Source of the DNA: Paenibacillus harenae DSM 16969
Lineage (GTDB): Bacteria; Bacillota; Bacilli; Paenibacillales; Paenibacillaceae
Direction of reading: 5' to 3'
DNA length: 64,000 bases
Assembly: GCF_000422465.1 (NCBI RefSeq)
Contig: NZ_KE383843.1
Location: forward strand, 732,271 to 796,270
In this document: positions 43,496 to 51,740 of the stretch, piece by piece
Numbering within the stretch: the first letter of the stretch is position 1
How the letters are laid out: each line of letters starts with the position of its first letter
The notes under the pieces: model-generated
What the model was told of the DNA's origin: nothing
Database searches by the model: none
What the model saw: the letters and a program-made list of their open reading frames with translations, nothing else
Translations under genes and position numbers: made by a program

Positions 43496-44131
43496 ATGTC
43501 ATCCGCTGCGCATACCGATTTTATCACCCTATTCCGTGAACGTCATTCCGTCAGACATTTTGATGAGTCGCACAAACTCAGCGAACAAGAAATCAAGGAG
43601 CTTCTGACAATTGCGGGCAGCGCCCCGTCGTCTTGGAATCTTCAGCATTGGAAGTTCGTCGCCATTACCGAGGCGGCAGCCAAGGAAAAGCTGCTTCCTG
43701 TCGCGAACGGCCAAAAACAAGTCATCGACGCTTCCGTTACCGTCGCGATACTCGGGGACCTGCAGGCCAATCGGAATGCAGAAGCGGTGTACAGACCCGC
43801 CGTCCAGGCCGGACTTGAAGATACTTACGCAGGCTATTCTTCCTATCAGGCCATGATCGCTCAAATCGAAGGCGCATCTTCCTCCTATCGGCGCGACGAA
43901 GCGATCCGCAACGCATCGCTGGCCGCCATGCAGCTTATGCTCGCCGCGAAAGCGAAAGGTCTTGACTCGGGCCCGATGGTCGGCTTCGACGCCGAAGCTT
44001 TCGTCAAGGCGTTCCATGTCCCGCCGCGTTATGTTCCGGTCCTGCTCGTAGCCATTGGCAAGGCGGCCAGGCCTGCCCGGCCTACCTCCCGCTTCCCGGT
44101 AGAACAGACGATCATCTGGAACGGGTTTTAG
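43496..44131 (+). CDS. nitroreductase-family flavoprotein
   Basis: 211-residue FMN-dependent NAD(P)H oxidoreductase. It has RHSVRHFDESHKLSEQEIKELL, then GSAPSSWNLQHWKFVAI, the flavin-binding segment, and MVGFDAEAFVKAFHVPPRYVPVLLVAIGKAA at the C-terminus. AAAGGAG precedes both TTG 43490 and ATG 43496; the ATG is taken. Members reduce quinones and nitro compounds. It is divergent from a MocR-type regulator and ends at a 13-bp terminator hairpin. Confidence 0.92.
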   Translation: MSSAAHTDFITLFRERHSVRHFDESHKLSEQEIKELLTIAGSAPSSWNLQHWKFVAITEAAAKEKLLPVANGQKQVIDASVTVAILGDLQANRNAEAVYRPAVQAGLEDTYAGYSSYQAMIAQIEGASSSYRRDEAIRNASLAAMQLMLAAKAKGLDSGPMVGFDAEAFVKAFHVPPRYVPVLLVAIGKAARPARPTSRFPVEQTIIWNGF

Positions 44132-44151
44132 ACCCGTTTCCGCCAAGCAAA

Positions 44152-44188
44152 GAACAACCGCCGTAAAGCACGGCGGTTGTTCCTTGTT
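44152..44188 (+). terminator. terminator of nitroreductase gene
   Basis: Perfect 13-bp stem GAACAACCGCCGT / ACGGCGGTTGTTC with a 5-base loop, followed by CTTGTTAA. Confidence 0.72.
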
Positions 44189-44245
44189 AACTGTCATGTT
44201 CCGTTAGCAAATCGAAGCTGCCGATAATTGTGATCATGGCTCCTA

Positions 44246-45274
44246 TTATTCGATAACCTCGCTTGCCGGCGGCTGCTCTAAGATCTCCAGCATGCGTTCG
44301 AGCAGCGTGATACCGGACGTCTCCGCGGCTTTAGCTTCCCCGAGCAGCGTCAGAGCGCGCCCGGCTTGAGCGTCGCTGTTCGGTTCGCCGCCATGCGGGA
44401 AGGGAAACATATCGCGCATTTCGCCAAGCCGTTCGGCTACGGCGGCGTACTGCTCCGACGCTTCCAAAGCGAGGGTGCGGAGCCGGTCGTCCTGCGGGGA
44501 TGACCCTTCCCAGTTCTGCGAAAGCTCAAGTAGGAACTGGGCCGCAAACTCTCGCGTGTCCCACACTTTGCCGGTGTTGACGCCGTTTCCGAAAGGATCG
44601 ACAGTCCGTTTCGTGAACGCTTCGATCCAAGCGTCGTATGCGGCCAGGCCATTACGATGGCTAGCGTGCTCGCTCTCGAAACTTTGCCGGTATGCATGTT
44701 TGACTGCAAGCTTTAGCGCTCCCTTCAGCATGCTGCGCTTATCGACAGGGTAGGAGCCGGTGATCGTCAACACATACATTTCCGTTACTTCGCCCCGGCC
44801 AAGCTTCTCATATGGAAGATCGCCGTCCTTCCTTACGTCGCGGCAGCGAAGCACTTTGTTCTCGTCGTCATAGCCATAAATAACGCCCCACTCAGGGATA
44901 AACAGATCCCAGCTAAGCGCGGGAACACCTTTGTCAAGGCTCGTCTGAATGTAACCAAGCGCTTCCTCCAACTCTTCCGAAGTAGGCGGGATATGGTTCG
45001 GTTTGCCCGCGGTCTGCACCGCAAAGCCGAGATTTTGCAGCTGCTCCGCATGATGAAGCGGCCAATCGAAAGCGGAGTAGCTGCCTACTTCGACCGCTTC
45101 CCGGTCAATAATGATGCGAAACGCATGGGCAGTGTAGCCCATAACGTCAACCACCGACATGCCTGCTTTGTCCGTGTACTGAATCATGCTGTGGATCGCG
45201 CTCGTATCCGTATTCTTGCTCCATGTAAAATCGTCCCTTGTTCTTTTCCCCATGCGATCTCTCAATCCTTCCAT
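44246..45274 (-). CDS. hypothetical protein, possible C39/BtrH-like fold, sigma-factor partner
   Basis: About 342 residues, not firmly assigned. The central part reads GVPALSWDLFIPEWGVIYGYDDENK followed by CRD, which resembles papain-like C39/BtrH-type proteins where a histidine normally stands before the YGYDD strand. That histidine and an N-terminal catalytic cysteine are not evident, so it is probably not an active peptidase. The C-terminal third is helical and repeats alanine- and leucine-rich stretches. Its start overlaps the end of the sigma-factor gene by 13 bases (ATG 45274; ATG 45253 is the alternative), so the two are translationally coupled. It may be a regulator or effector of that sigma factor. 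Confidence 0.55.
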   Translation of the reverse strand: MEGLRDRMGKRTRDDFTWSKNTDTSAIHSMIQYTDKAGMSVVDVMGYTAHAFRIIIDREAVEVGSYSAFDWPLHHAEQLQNLGFAVQTAGKPNHIPPTSEELEEALGYIQTSLDKGVPALSWDLFIPEWGVIYGYDDENKVLRCRDVRKDGDLPYEKLGRGEVTEMYVLTITGSYPVDKRSMLKGALKLAVKHAYRQSFESEHASHRNGLAAYDAWIEAFTKRTVDPFGNGVNTGKVWDTREFAAQFLLELSQNWEGSSPQDDRLRTLALEASEQYAAVAERLGEMRDMFPFPHGGEPNSDAQAGRALTLLGEAKAAETSGITLLERMLEILEQPPASEVIE

Positions 45275-46101
45275 ACTGGTTTGAATAAAGGCGGGGCAAG
45301 CAGCTTTTTGGCCGGTTTGCCCATTTTCTTGCGATGCTTCACATACATGCTGATGTGGGCGCGAATGAGCTCCTGCTGCATTTTGCCGCGCGCCCGGGAG
45401 ATACTGTTATACACGTTTGCAACCGCGGTGTTCAATAGAATGGCGATATCCTTCGGCGGAAGCTGCTCAAAGAAATAGGCTTCGAAAATCCGCTTCTCCC
45501 TGGGGCTTAAACAGTGCAGCAGGCTGCGGATGCCGTTAATCAATTCTTTGCGCAATAGAGCGGCGGATGGATCATGCGCCTGCCTCGCGGATTCTAACGC
45601 CGAGCGGCTTAGCCGGAAGAGGACGCGGTCGATGTCATGCCAATCGTCGGCGCCGATATTCGGGGAAGCGGCGCCTTCCAGGCAGGTGAACGGCCGTTCC
45701 TTCCCATGCGGACCGCCCCGGCGTATCTTCATGTAGGCCTCGTTGCGAATGATTTTCGCCAGCCAAGGCGAGAAGCGTGCAGTGTCAATCAGCGTTCCAA
45801 GATGGAGAAACGCGCGAACAAGGGCATCTTGGACGACATCTTCGGCCAGATGGTGGTCCTTCGTAAGCGAACGCGCGATCCCGAACGCTTTGGCGCGGTG
45901 CCGGCGTACCAACTCGCCGAATGCGTCAGGATCCCCGGTCCTCGCTTTCTCGACCAATTCTTTCTCGCTCGCCGGCTCCGGACACCCGCCCCCATCAGGG
46001 GCGGGCTCGCCGCGGAAGCCGGATATAGACGTCTCTTTCGCCCGATTGTCAGCTGATAGCTTAATATAAGCTTCCTGCATCCCGTTATTTGCAGCCTGCA
46101 A
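45262..46101 (-). CDS. ECF-type RNA polymerase sigma factor
   Basis: 279-residue sigma-70 family protein. Region 2 is AFGELVRRHRAKAFGIARSLTKDHHLAEDVVQDALVRAFLHL (in two stretches about residues 60-105) and region 4 is LSPREKRIFEAYFFEQLPPKDIAILLNTAVANVYNSISRARGK. It is longer than a standard ECF factor (about 180) because of a 40-residue N-terminal lead and a longer linker. TTG 46101 is preferred, with AAGGAG 8 bases upstream; ATG 46125 has no ribosome site. The coupled downstream gene lacks the membrane-spanning layout of an anti-sigma factor. Confidence 0.85.
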   Translation of the reverse strand: MQAANNGMQEAYIKLSADNRAKETSISGFRGEPAPDGGGCPEPASEKELVEKARTGDPDAFGELVRRHRAKAFGIARSLTKDHHLAEDVVQDALVRAFLHLGTLIDTARFSPWLAKIIRNEAYMKIRRGGPHGKERPFTCLEGAASPNIGADDWHDIDRVLFRLSRSALESARQAHDPSAALLRKELINGIRSLLHCLSPREKRIFEAYFFEQLPPKDIAILLNTAVANVYNSISRARGKMQQELIRAHISMYVKHRKKMGKPAKKLLAPPLFKPVWKD

Positions 46102-46125
46102 TCCACTCGCTCCTTCCGCGTCCAT

Positions 46126-46442
46126 AACCTATGGATGCCATTCGCTCATATTTTCTATCGCAGAATGAAAAAAAATTTTTAAGAGGCTTGTCTCGCCTTT
46201 CGCAGAACATAAACATTACCTATATAAGTTGAACGATTGATTTACATCAGCTGTTATCGCTGCGAGAGCAAATCATTCTTACGGTCGCTGTTCCAGCCAA
46301 ATGGTCTGTATAGGTAAACCTGTTAGATAACCATTTGGACTGCAAAAAGCGACCATTTCGTTTCTCCAGAACGATTGGCTCTCTCTAATGAACATGGAAG
46401 CTCGGGATGACACTCACCTTTAGGAAAGTACCTGAACTAAAA
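46126..46442. other. intergenic region with inverted repeat
   Basis: About 320 bases without a plausible gene. CCAAATGGT (46297-46305) and ACCATTTGG (46330-46338) form a 9-bp inverted repeat with a 24-base loop, and a third ACCATTT-like copy is near 46345. No T-run follows, so it is not a clear terminator. Confidence 0.45.
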
Positions 46443-46455
46443 GTGCATACTTACA
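46443..46455. promoter_or_regulatory. HxlR operator candidate at quinone reductase promoter
   Basis: GTGCATACTTACA overlaps the -35 box of the gene at 46519. A near-identical GTGCATATTTATA lies on the minus strand in the hxlR promoter (47478-47490). Confidence 0.5.
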
Positions 46456-46479
46456 TAATTGCCGTGTAAACTCTATACT
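46451..46479 (+). promoter_or_regulatory. promoter of quinone reductase gene
   Basis: TTACAT (46451-46456), 17-base spacer, TATACT (46474-46479), 40 bases before the start codon. Confidence 0.65.
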
Positions 46480-46518
46480 CAAAAAAGAAATGAAATCATA
46501 CTTTAGGAGGACAAAGTT

Positions 46519-47082
46519 TTGAAAACTCTTGTTATCGTAACACACCCAAGCATAGATAGATCCGTCATAAATAAGCGGTGGGTAGAAGAGCTCAACAAAT
46601 ATCCGGAAAAGTATACGGTACACGAATTGCATAAGGTGTATCCCGACGGAAACATGGATGCGGAAAAAGAACGGCGATTAATTGAATCGCATAGTAATCT
46701 TGTATTACAGTTCCCTATTTATTGGTTTAATTGTCCGCCCCTTCTAAAAAAATGGCTTGACGATGTTTTTGCCTACGGTTGGGCTTATGGTTCAAATGGA
46801 GGCGATAAATTAAAGAATCGCAAAGCTGCTTTAGCCGTATCTGCCGGAATTAAAAAAGAAGACTACCGGGAGGAGGGAAGATATCGCTATACGCTTGAAC
46901 ATTTATTATCTCCTTTTGAAACGACCTTCCTATACTGCAATGCAGATTATCGTTCGTTTTTTGCGTTTTACGGCACAGAAAATGAGCCTGGAGAAAATAC
47001 GCCTGATACAGAAATTGAGCCGTCTGTAAGCGAATTGGAAAAAAGCGCACAAGATTATTTGAATTTTATTGACAATCTGTAA
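46519..47082 (+). CDS. flavodoxin-fold NAD(P)H:quinone oxidoreductase (YwrO/KefF type)
   Basis: 187 residues. LVIVTHPSIDRSVINKRWVEEL is the flavin-phosphate loop region and LVLQFPIYWFNCPPLLKKWLDDVFAYGWAYG is the family signature; VSAGIKKEDY follows. Such enzymes reduce quinones by two electrons to limit electrophile stress. Start is TTG 46519, 8 bases after AGGAGG. It is tail-to-tail with an HxlR-type regulator only 5 bases away, and matching operator candidates in both promoters suggest direct control. Confidence 0.92.
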   Translation: MKTLVIVTHPSIDRSVINKRWVEELNKYPEKYTVHELHKVYPDGNMDAEKERRLIESHSNLVLQFPIYWFNCPPLLKKWLDDVFAYGWAYGSNGGDKLKNRKAALAVSAGIKKEDYREEGRYRYTLEHLLSPFETTFLYCNADYRSFFAFYGTENEPGENTPDTEIEPSVSELEKSAQDYLNFIDNL

Positions 47083-47087
47083 TAGGC

Positions 47088-47447
47088 CTACCGGTGTACA
47101 GCCTCAAGAGCCGACGGACTGTTTTTCTCCCCCCACTCGCACATCATGGTTAATAATGGAATGAGCGAAAGACCGCGGTCAGTTAATGAATATTCAACTT
47201 TTGGAGGTATTTGGGGAAATTCCTTGCGCATGATAAGGCCATCTGCCTCCAACTCTTTTAACATGATGCTTAGAGTTTTATAGGGAATGGTTCCGATACT
47301 TCTCTTCAGCTCATTAAACCGTATAACCTTATTTTCAGACAGCCAATACATGATAATCATTTTATATTTACCGCCTATTAAGGACAACGTATATCCAAAG
47401 CCGGTGTCTTTTAGTTCCACGCCGGTCGGAACACAGGTTTCACGCAC
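47088..47447 (-). CDS. HxlR-family (DUF24) transcriptional regulator
   Basis: 119-residue winged helix. YTLSLIGGKYKMIIMYWLSENKVIRFNELKRSIGTIPYKTLSIMLKELEADGLI (as successive motifs) is diagnostic. C5 in the N-terminal RETCVP is at the position used as a redox switch in several HxlR members. GTG 47447 follows AAGGAG. Members such as YodB and HypR repress quinone and nitro reductases and respond to electrophiles; here the convergent quinone reductase is the probable target. Confidence 0.93.
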   Translation of the reverse strand: MRETCVPTGVELKDTGFGYTLSLIGGKYKMIIMYWLSENKVIRFNELKRSIGTIPYKTLSIMLKELEADGLIMRKEFPQIPPKVEYSLTDRGLSLIPLLTMMCEWGEKNSPSALEAVHR

Positions 47448-47470
47448 AAAATACCACTCCTTCAGCTAAA

Positions 47471-47499
47471 TATATGCTATAAATATGCACACTATACAA
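47471..47499 (-). promoter_or_regulatory. hxlR promoter with overlapping operator candidate
   Basis: Minus strand TTGTAT (47499-47494), 17-base spacer, CATATA (47476-47471). GTGCATATTTATA (47490-47478) occupies the spacer and matches the site at the quinone reductase promoter. Confidence 0.45.
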
Positions 47500-47590
47500 T
47501 TGAACATTATGCAGTCTTATCTCGTCAGCATTTGGACGATAACTTTGATTATGCAACCGACTAGATGCCTCCAGACATCTCTCGATGAGC

Positions 47591-47625
47591 GCAGAAGGAT
47601 TAAACCGGCGGTTCAACCCTTCTGC
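47591..47625. repeat. stem-loop upstream of DUF421 gene
   Basis: GCAGAAGG / CCTTCTGC with an inner AACC/GGTT pairing. No clear T-run in either direction; terminator or untranslated-leader hairpin. Confidence 0.4.
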
Positions 47626-47708
47626 TGTTGCCTTCCTTCGCGCTATGAATAAATCTAGACAAAGGTACCCATCCTAATTCTGGATTCTTATTTTTAGGGG
47701 GCAACGCA

Positions 47709-48284
47709 ATGGATATAGCTTGGATTTGGAAATCAGCCTTATTGGTCGTTGCCGGAATGATACTTCTCCGTATTGCCGGCAGAAAATCAATTTCTCAGAT
47801 GAGCATAGCTACTACTGTAATCATGATCTCGATTGGTACAACCATTGTTCAACCGATTGCCAACAATCAACTTTGGAAAGCCATAGGCTCCGCTGCGATC
47901 TTTATTGCTTCACTGCTAATCATTGAATATTTGCAATTGAAATTTGATTGGCTGGAGTATCTCTTGAGCGGCCGTTCTAAAATCATCATCGAAAATGGTC
48001 AAATCAATTCCAATAATTTACGCTCCATTCGAATGACAGTCGATCAGTTAGAAATGCGGCTGCGGCAAAATGGAATTTCTAATATAAGCGATGTCAAATT
48101 CGCTACACTCGAACCCAATGGTCAAGTCGGGTACGAGTTAATGCGGCATGCCAAACCTGTAACGATTGGGGAATTGGAGCGTATTCTTAATTTAAAATCC
48201 GGAGCGGCAATGGAACAAAGCAGTTTATTCCTAGAAACAAAAATAAACCACCATACAACCCCAATCGATCCCGAATTGCAGTAA
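47709..48284 (+). CDS. DUF421 / YetF-family membrane protein
   Basis: 191 residues. Three hydrophobic segments in the first 75 residues are preceded by WIWKSALLVVAGMILLRIAGRKSISQMS, the hallmark of YetF/DUF421 proteins. A soluble domain follows with GRSKIIIENGQI, LRSIRMTVDQLEMRLRQNGI and DVKFATLEPNGQVGYE. In spore formers, related proteins (SpoVAF-adjacent, YetF/YdfS) sit in the membrane; some affect spore germination. TAGGGGG precedes ATG 47709. Confidence 0.93.
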   Translation: MDIAWIWKSALLVVAGMILLRIAGRKSISQMSIATTVIMISIGTTIVQPIANNQLWKAIGSAAIFIASLLIIEYLQLKFDWLEYLLSGRSKIIIENGQINSNNLRSIRMTVDQLEMRLRQNGISNISDVKFATLEPNGQVGYELMRHAKPVTIGELERILNLKSGAAMEQSSLFLETKINHHTTPIDPELQ

Positions 48285-48347
48285 CGAAGAACGGGGTTCA
48301 AATGGGACAAGGAAAGGGATACGACAAAGCATTTCGGAGCTGGGAGT

Positions 48348-48382
48348 CCTGCCTATCCCTTCTGGCAGGCAATCATTTTTTT
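48348..48382 (+). terminator. terminator of DUF421 gene
   Basis: CCTGCC (48348-48353) / GGCAGG (48364-48369), then CAATCATTTTTTT. The T-run reaches into the 3' end of the convergent gene. Confidence 0.65.
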
Positions 48383-49374
48383 GACAAGATGCAATGAAGA
48401 ACCCTATTTCCAAAGGTTTGTATGTCTTTCAAATAATTATAACCTGCGGGATTCCGTTCGGTTTGATTTAGCATTCTTACGGCTACGGCATTATATTCGG
48501 GAATGACTAACAGGGCATTTCCATAAATTCCAAGAGATTGATAAGAACCCATTGGAAGTTGGCCGCCAAGTTCAGACATAGGGTGGCGGGCCTTATCTTG
48601 TACCCACCAGAAAAATGCATTACGGGGCAAGCTAACATCAAGTGAGGGAGGAGTAATCATAGTTACTGCTTGTTCGAATATGGACTTGGGTAATATTTGT
48701 CTCCCTCCATAAATGCCTTTTGTAAGATGTAAATATCCCCAATAACCCAATTCCCTCGTGCTTACAAAAAGATTCGCTTCTCCTCCCAGCTCTCCCGCAT
48801 AGGTTTCGTTAACCCACACGAGTTCCTTCCTTTTTTCTTTTCTCCAGCCTGTTTCTGAAAATCCGTATGGCAATAATACCTTCTCTTCCATTACCTTAGC
48901 TAGGGGCTGATCGAAAACCTTCTGTACAATCTGTATTAGAAAGTTGACACCAACGTTGTTATATTCCCAATCGCTGCCCGCCGGGAACAATCTTTTCATT
49001 GGACTATACAAACCGTGTGTATGCGTCAATAAATGGCGGATGGTTGTACCGGCAGTTACGTTTTCGTCCAGGTTATCAAGATAATATGAAACATAGTCAT
49101 CGAGGGTTTTTATTCTTCCTTCATAAAGAGCCAGACTAATAGCAAATCCGATATACGTTTTTCGAACCGATGCAACATTAAACTGTGATTTTTGATCAAC
49201 AATACGACCGGTTTCCGTTACTTCATGACGACCGGAATACCATTCATGAACAATCGAATCATTTTGAATAATCAATACAGATGCAGCCGACGCAGCAATT
49301 AGATTCTTTATCTCCAACACATATTGATTAAGAGTTTCAAAGGCTGCCTCTTCTACGTTCGCTTGTAAATGCAA
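48373..49374 (-). CDS. serine hydrolase, beta-lactamase class C family
   Basis: 333 residues with the penicillin-binding fold. S69-VRK72 (SxxK) and Y138-N-N (YxN) are both intact. HLLTHTHGLYSP is the family-wide HTSG-like block, and SELGGQLPMGSYQSLGIYGN is in the place of the third motif. No signal peptide. Start TTG 49374 follows GAGGGGG. Probably an esterase or peptidase; it differs from the paralogue at 39448 in having a standard YxN motif. Nothing in the surroundings points to a substrate. Confidence 0.88.
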   Translation of the reverse strand: MHLQANVEEAAFETLNQYVLEIKNLIAASAASVLIIQNDSIVHEWYSGRHEVTETGRIVDQKSQFNVASVRKTYIGFAISLALYEGRIKTLDDYVSYYLDNLDENVTAGTTIRHLLTHTHGLYSPMKRLFPAGSDWEYNNVGVNFLIQIVQKVFDQPLAKVMEEKVLLPYGFSETGWRKEKRKELVWVNETYAGELGGEANLFVSTRELGYWGYLHLTKGIYGGRQILPKSIFEQAVTMITPPSLDVSLPRNAFFWWVQDKARHPMSELGGQLPMGSYQSLGIYGNALLVIPEYNAVAVRMLNQTERNPAGYNYLKDIQTFGNRVLHCILSKK

Positions 49375-49552
49375 TATTATTGCCCCCTCGATATGGAAAT
49401 ATGACTAAAAGGATATCCAGCACAAAAAAACGGTTCAATAATATGTGCCTTTGTTTATCGAAGGCATAGACAGCAGTTTTAGCACGGTTTTCGCAGAATC
49501 AAAATAATGGAATTTTCTACTCGGCAAGAAATGTACTTCAGATTTTCTCATG

Positions 49553-49579
49553 GGTACTATTTGGTTCCTACGGTACTAT
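49553..49579. repeat. direct repeat GGTACTAT upstream of the imine reductase operon
   Basis: GGTACTAT at 49553-49560 and 49572-49579, spaced 19 bases start to start; the first copy continues as TACTATTTGG. Spacing of about two helical turns suggests a transcription-factor site. Confidence 0.4.
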
Positions 49580-49669
49580 TAAGTGTTAATATCACAAAAA
49601 AGTGCGTTCTTCCCTATAACCATTATATGCTGCATAATACCCTCATACCAGTACCAGGGAGTGATAAGA

Positions 49670-50626
49670 ATGAACGTAACGAAAGAAGGAAACAAAGCAA
49701 TCAATGAAGCGGAAAATGGTTCAGTATTGACGACAATCGAAGGCCTTTCGGCAGTGACAGTCATCGGCTTGGGAATGTTGGGCAATGCGCTGGCCAATGC
49801 TTTCTTAAAAGAGGGGCACCGGACGACTGTCTGGAATCGTTCGCTTAGCAAAGGCCAAGACCTCATCGCCAATGGCGCGTTACGTGCCGCCGATGTCGCA
49901 GAAGCGCTGTCAGCGAGCCCGGTTGTGGTGATATGCGTATCTGAATACGATAGTGTACGAGAGACTCTCACTCCCTACAGTGATTTTCTTTCTGGCCGAA
50001 CCCTCGTGAACCTGAGTTCTGGTACGCCGGAACAAGCACGTGAGATGTCCAAGTGGGTATCATCTCTCGGCGCTGAATATCTCGACGGCGCGGCCATGAG
50101 CGGCACCCGACTTGTCGGAAGGCCTGAAGCCTTATTCCTCTACAGCGGCTCGCCATCTGCCTTTACGGCTCATCAATCCTTGCTGAAGAGTCTTGGCGAG
50201 GCAACACACCTTGGAGAGGATCCCGGATTGGCTTCGCTCTACGATACGGCCCTGTACGGCATGAATTGGGGAGTGCTTAGCGGCTTTTTCCACGCCGTCT
50301 CCCTGGTTGGCAAAGAAGTCGATGCAAGCACTTTCGCAGCTGTGGCGACCGCATACTTGCCATTCGTAACTTCGCTCATGACCGATTATTCGCATCAGAT
50401 CGAAGATGGACATTACCCAAATGGAGAGGGCACGCTTGACATTCACGCGGGGGCGATTGATCATCTTATTCATACCAGCCAGGCCAATGGAATCCGTATA
50501 GATGTGCCGTCTCTATTTAAGACTCTGATTGATCGGGGAATAGCGGCAGGGCACGGTTCCAACGGGATTGCGAGTGTTTATGAGGTCATCAAAACCCAAA
50601 CCGTTTATGAGGAGGAGCAGGTATGA
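49670..50626 (+). CDS. NAD(P)-dependent imine-reductase/6PGDH-like dehydrogenase
   Basis: 318-residue beta-hydroxyacid-dehydrogenase-type protein. The cofactor loop is VTVIGLGMLGNALANAF, followed by TTVWNRS, which indicates NADPH preference in this family. VVVICVSEYDSV and DGAAMSGTRLVG come next, and the C-terminal half is helical, as in imine reductases. ATG 49670 follows GGGAGTGA; the frame extends upstream but the extension lacks a ribosome site. It overlaps the next gene by 4 bases (ATGA). The pair may act in sequence on an imine or keto substrate, but no substrate is known. Confidence 0.88.
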   Translation: MNVTKEGNKAINEAENGSVLTTIEGLSAVTVIGLGMLGNALANAFLKEGHRTTVWNRSLSKGQDLIANGALRAADVAEALSASPVVVICVSEYDSVRETLTPYSDFLSGRTLVNLSSGTPEQAREMSKWVSSLGAEYLDGAAMSGTRLVGRPEALFLYSGSPSAFTAHQSLLKSLGEATHLGEDPGLASLYDTALYGMNWGVLSGFFHAVSLVGKEVDASTFAAVATAYLPFVTSLMTDYSHQIEDGHYPNGEGTLDIHAGAIDHLIHTSQANGIRIDVPSLFKTLIDRGIAAGHGSNGIASVYEVIKTQTVYEEEQV

Positions 50627-51639
50627 GTTTGCGTATCCTAATCGCTGGCGGGTATGGGCTTATCGGGAGTAACATCGCGCGGCATCTAAGAAAGATCAAC
50701 AAGGAAGTCGAGATCATACTTGCCGGAAGAAGTCCTGAGAAGGGTGAGGCGCTTGCACGGGAATTGGGCGGAACCCGGACGGTCTATCTTGATATTAATA
50801 ATATCGATCAAACATTAAGCGATGTTGGCAAGATCGACCTCATCGTGGCAGCCCTGCAAGATCCTGCCGATACCCTCATCCATGCTGCTATCGAACGAAA
50901 TATAGCACATATCGGTATAACAAAACTGGCTGGAGACATTGGACCCATCACATTTGCTGCCATGCAATCGCCACCGAAGCGACCAATCGTTCTACTGGGC
51001 CATTCGGATGGCGGAGTTAATACGATCGTTGCACAAAAGGCTGCTGAGGAATTTCAATCTATACACTCCATTGAAGTGGCTGCACTCTATGATCCTCTCG
51101 ATCCGATCGGTCCTATGAACGCCAGTGATTTCGATAATAACGCAGGATTGTCGGATCGGGTACTCCTCCGGAATGCCGGAATATGGGCTTGGGTGGATGC
51201 TAGTGCCAATATACGCAAAGTCCGGATCGCGAATGATTTTTTGGAAGGTTATCCCGTTCCATTGCTTGACGTGCCTAGTTTGGCAGGAATCACTCGTGCA
51301 TCCAGAGTCCGCTGGGATTACGTTAATGGCGAATCCATGGGCACCAGAGCCGGAATCAAAGCATCGCACGATGTTTATATTGATATTGAAGGCGTTATGA
51401 ATACCGGGAGCACCGCCACTCGGAGGATCGTTGTGTCCGATCCAAATGGTCAGGCACATCTTACGGGTCTTGGGGTATTGGTTGCAATTGAGCGGATTCT
51501 AGGATTAGACGGCCAATCTGCTGTCGATGGCGGCGTGTTTTTGCCTGAAACGCTTGTATCGCCTGATGCGGCAATCAGAAGGTTTAAGGGTTTCGGTGTT
51601 TCTATTCAACAATTTGATAGTACAAAACAAAATTTTTGA
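50623..51639 (+). CDS. saccharopine-dehydrogenase-like NADP-binding protein
   Basis: 338 residues. The N-terminal Rossmann motif ILIAGGYGLIGSNIARHL is followed by LAGRSPEKGEALARELGG, VYLDINN and VVAAL, the pattern of the saccharopine dehydrogenase NADP-binding domain. The C-terminal domain has no familiar catalytic signature. Its ATG is within the ATGA overlap with the imine-reductase-like gene, so translation is coupled. A GC-rich hairpin follows at 51651. Confidence 0.87.
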   Translation: MSLRILIAGGYGLIGSNIARHLRKINKEVEIILAGRSPEKGEALARELGGTRTVYLDINNIDQTLSDVGKIDLIVAALQDPADTLIHAAIERNIAHIGITKLAGDIGPITFAAMQSPPKRPIVLLGHSDGGVNTIVAQKAAEEFQSIHSIEVAALYDPLDPIGPMNASDFDNNAGLSDRVLLRNAGIWAWVDASANIRKVRIANDFLEGYPVPLLDVPSLAGITRASRVRWDYVNGESMGTRAGIKASHDVYIDIEGVMNTGSTATRRIVVSDPNGQAHLTGLGVLVAIERILGLDGQSAVDGGVFLPETLVSPDAAIRRFKGFGVSIQQFDSTKQNF

Positions 51640-51650
51640 ATTTAATGCTC

Positions 51651-51684
51651 AGCGAGGCTCCAGTTCTATGCTGGCAGCCTCGCT
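51651..51684. terminator. hairpin between convergent genes
   Basis: AGCGAGGCT-CCAG pairs with CTGG-C-AGCCTCGCT, 13 bp with one bulge. No strong T-run, but its place between convergent genes fits a terminator. Confidence 0.6.
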
Positions 51685-51740
51685 CTGATGTATGAAGCTA
51701 TAATGTCCGGAAGCGGAATAAACAAAATATAGATTCGTTT

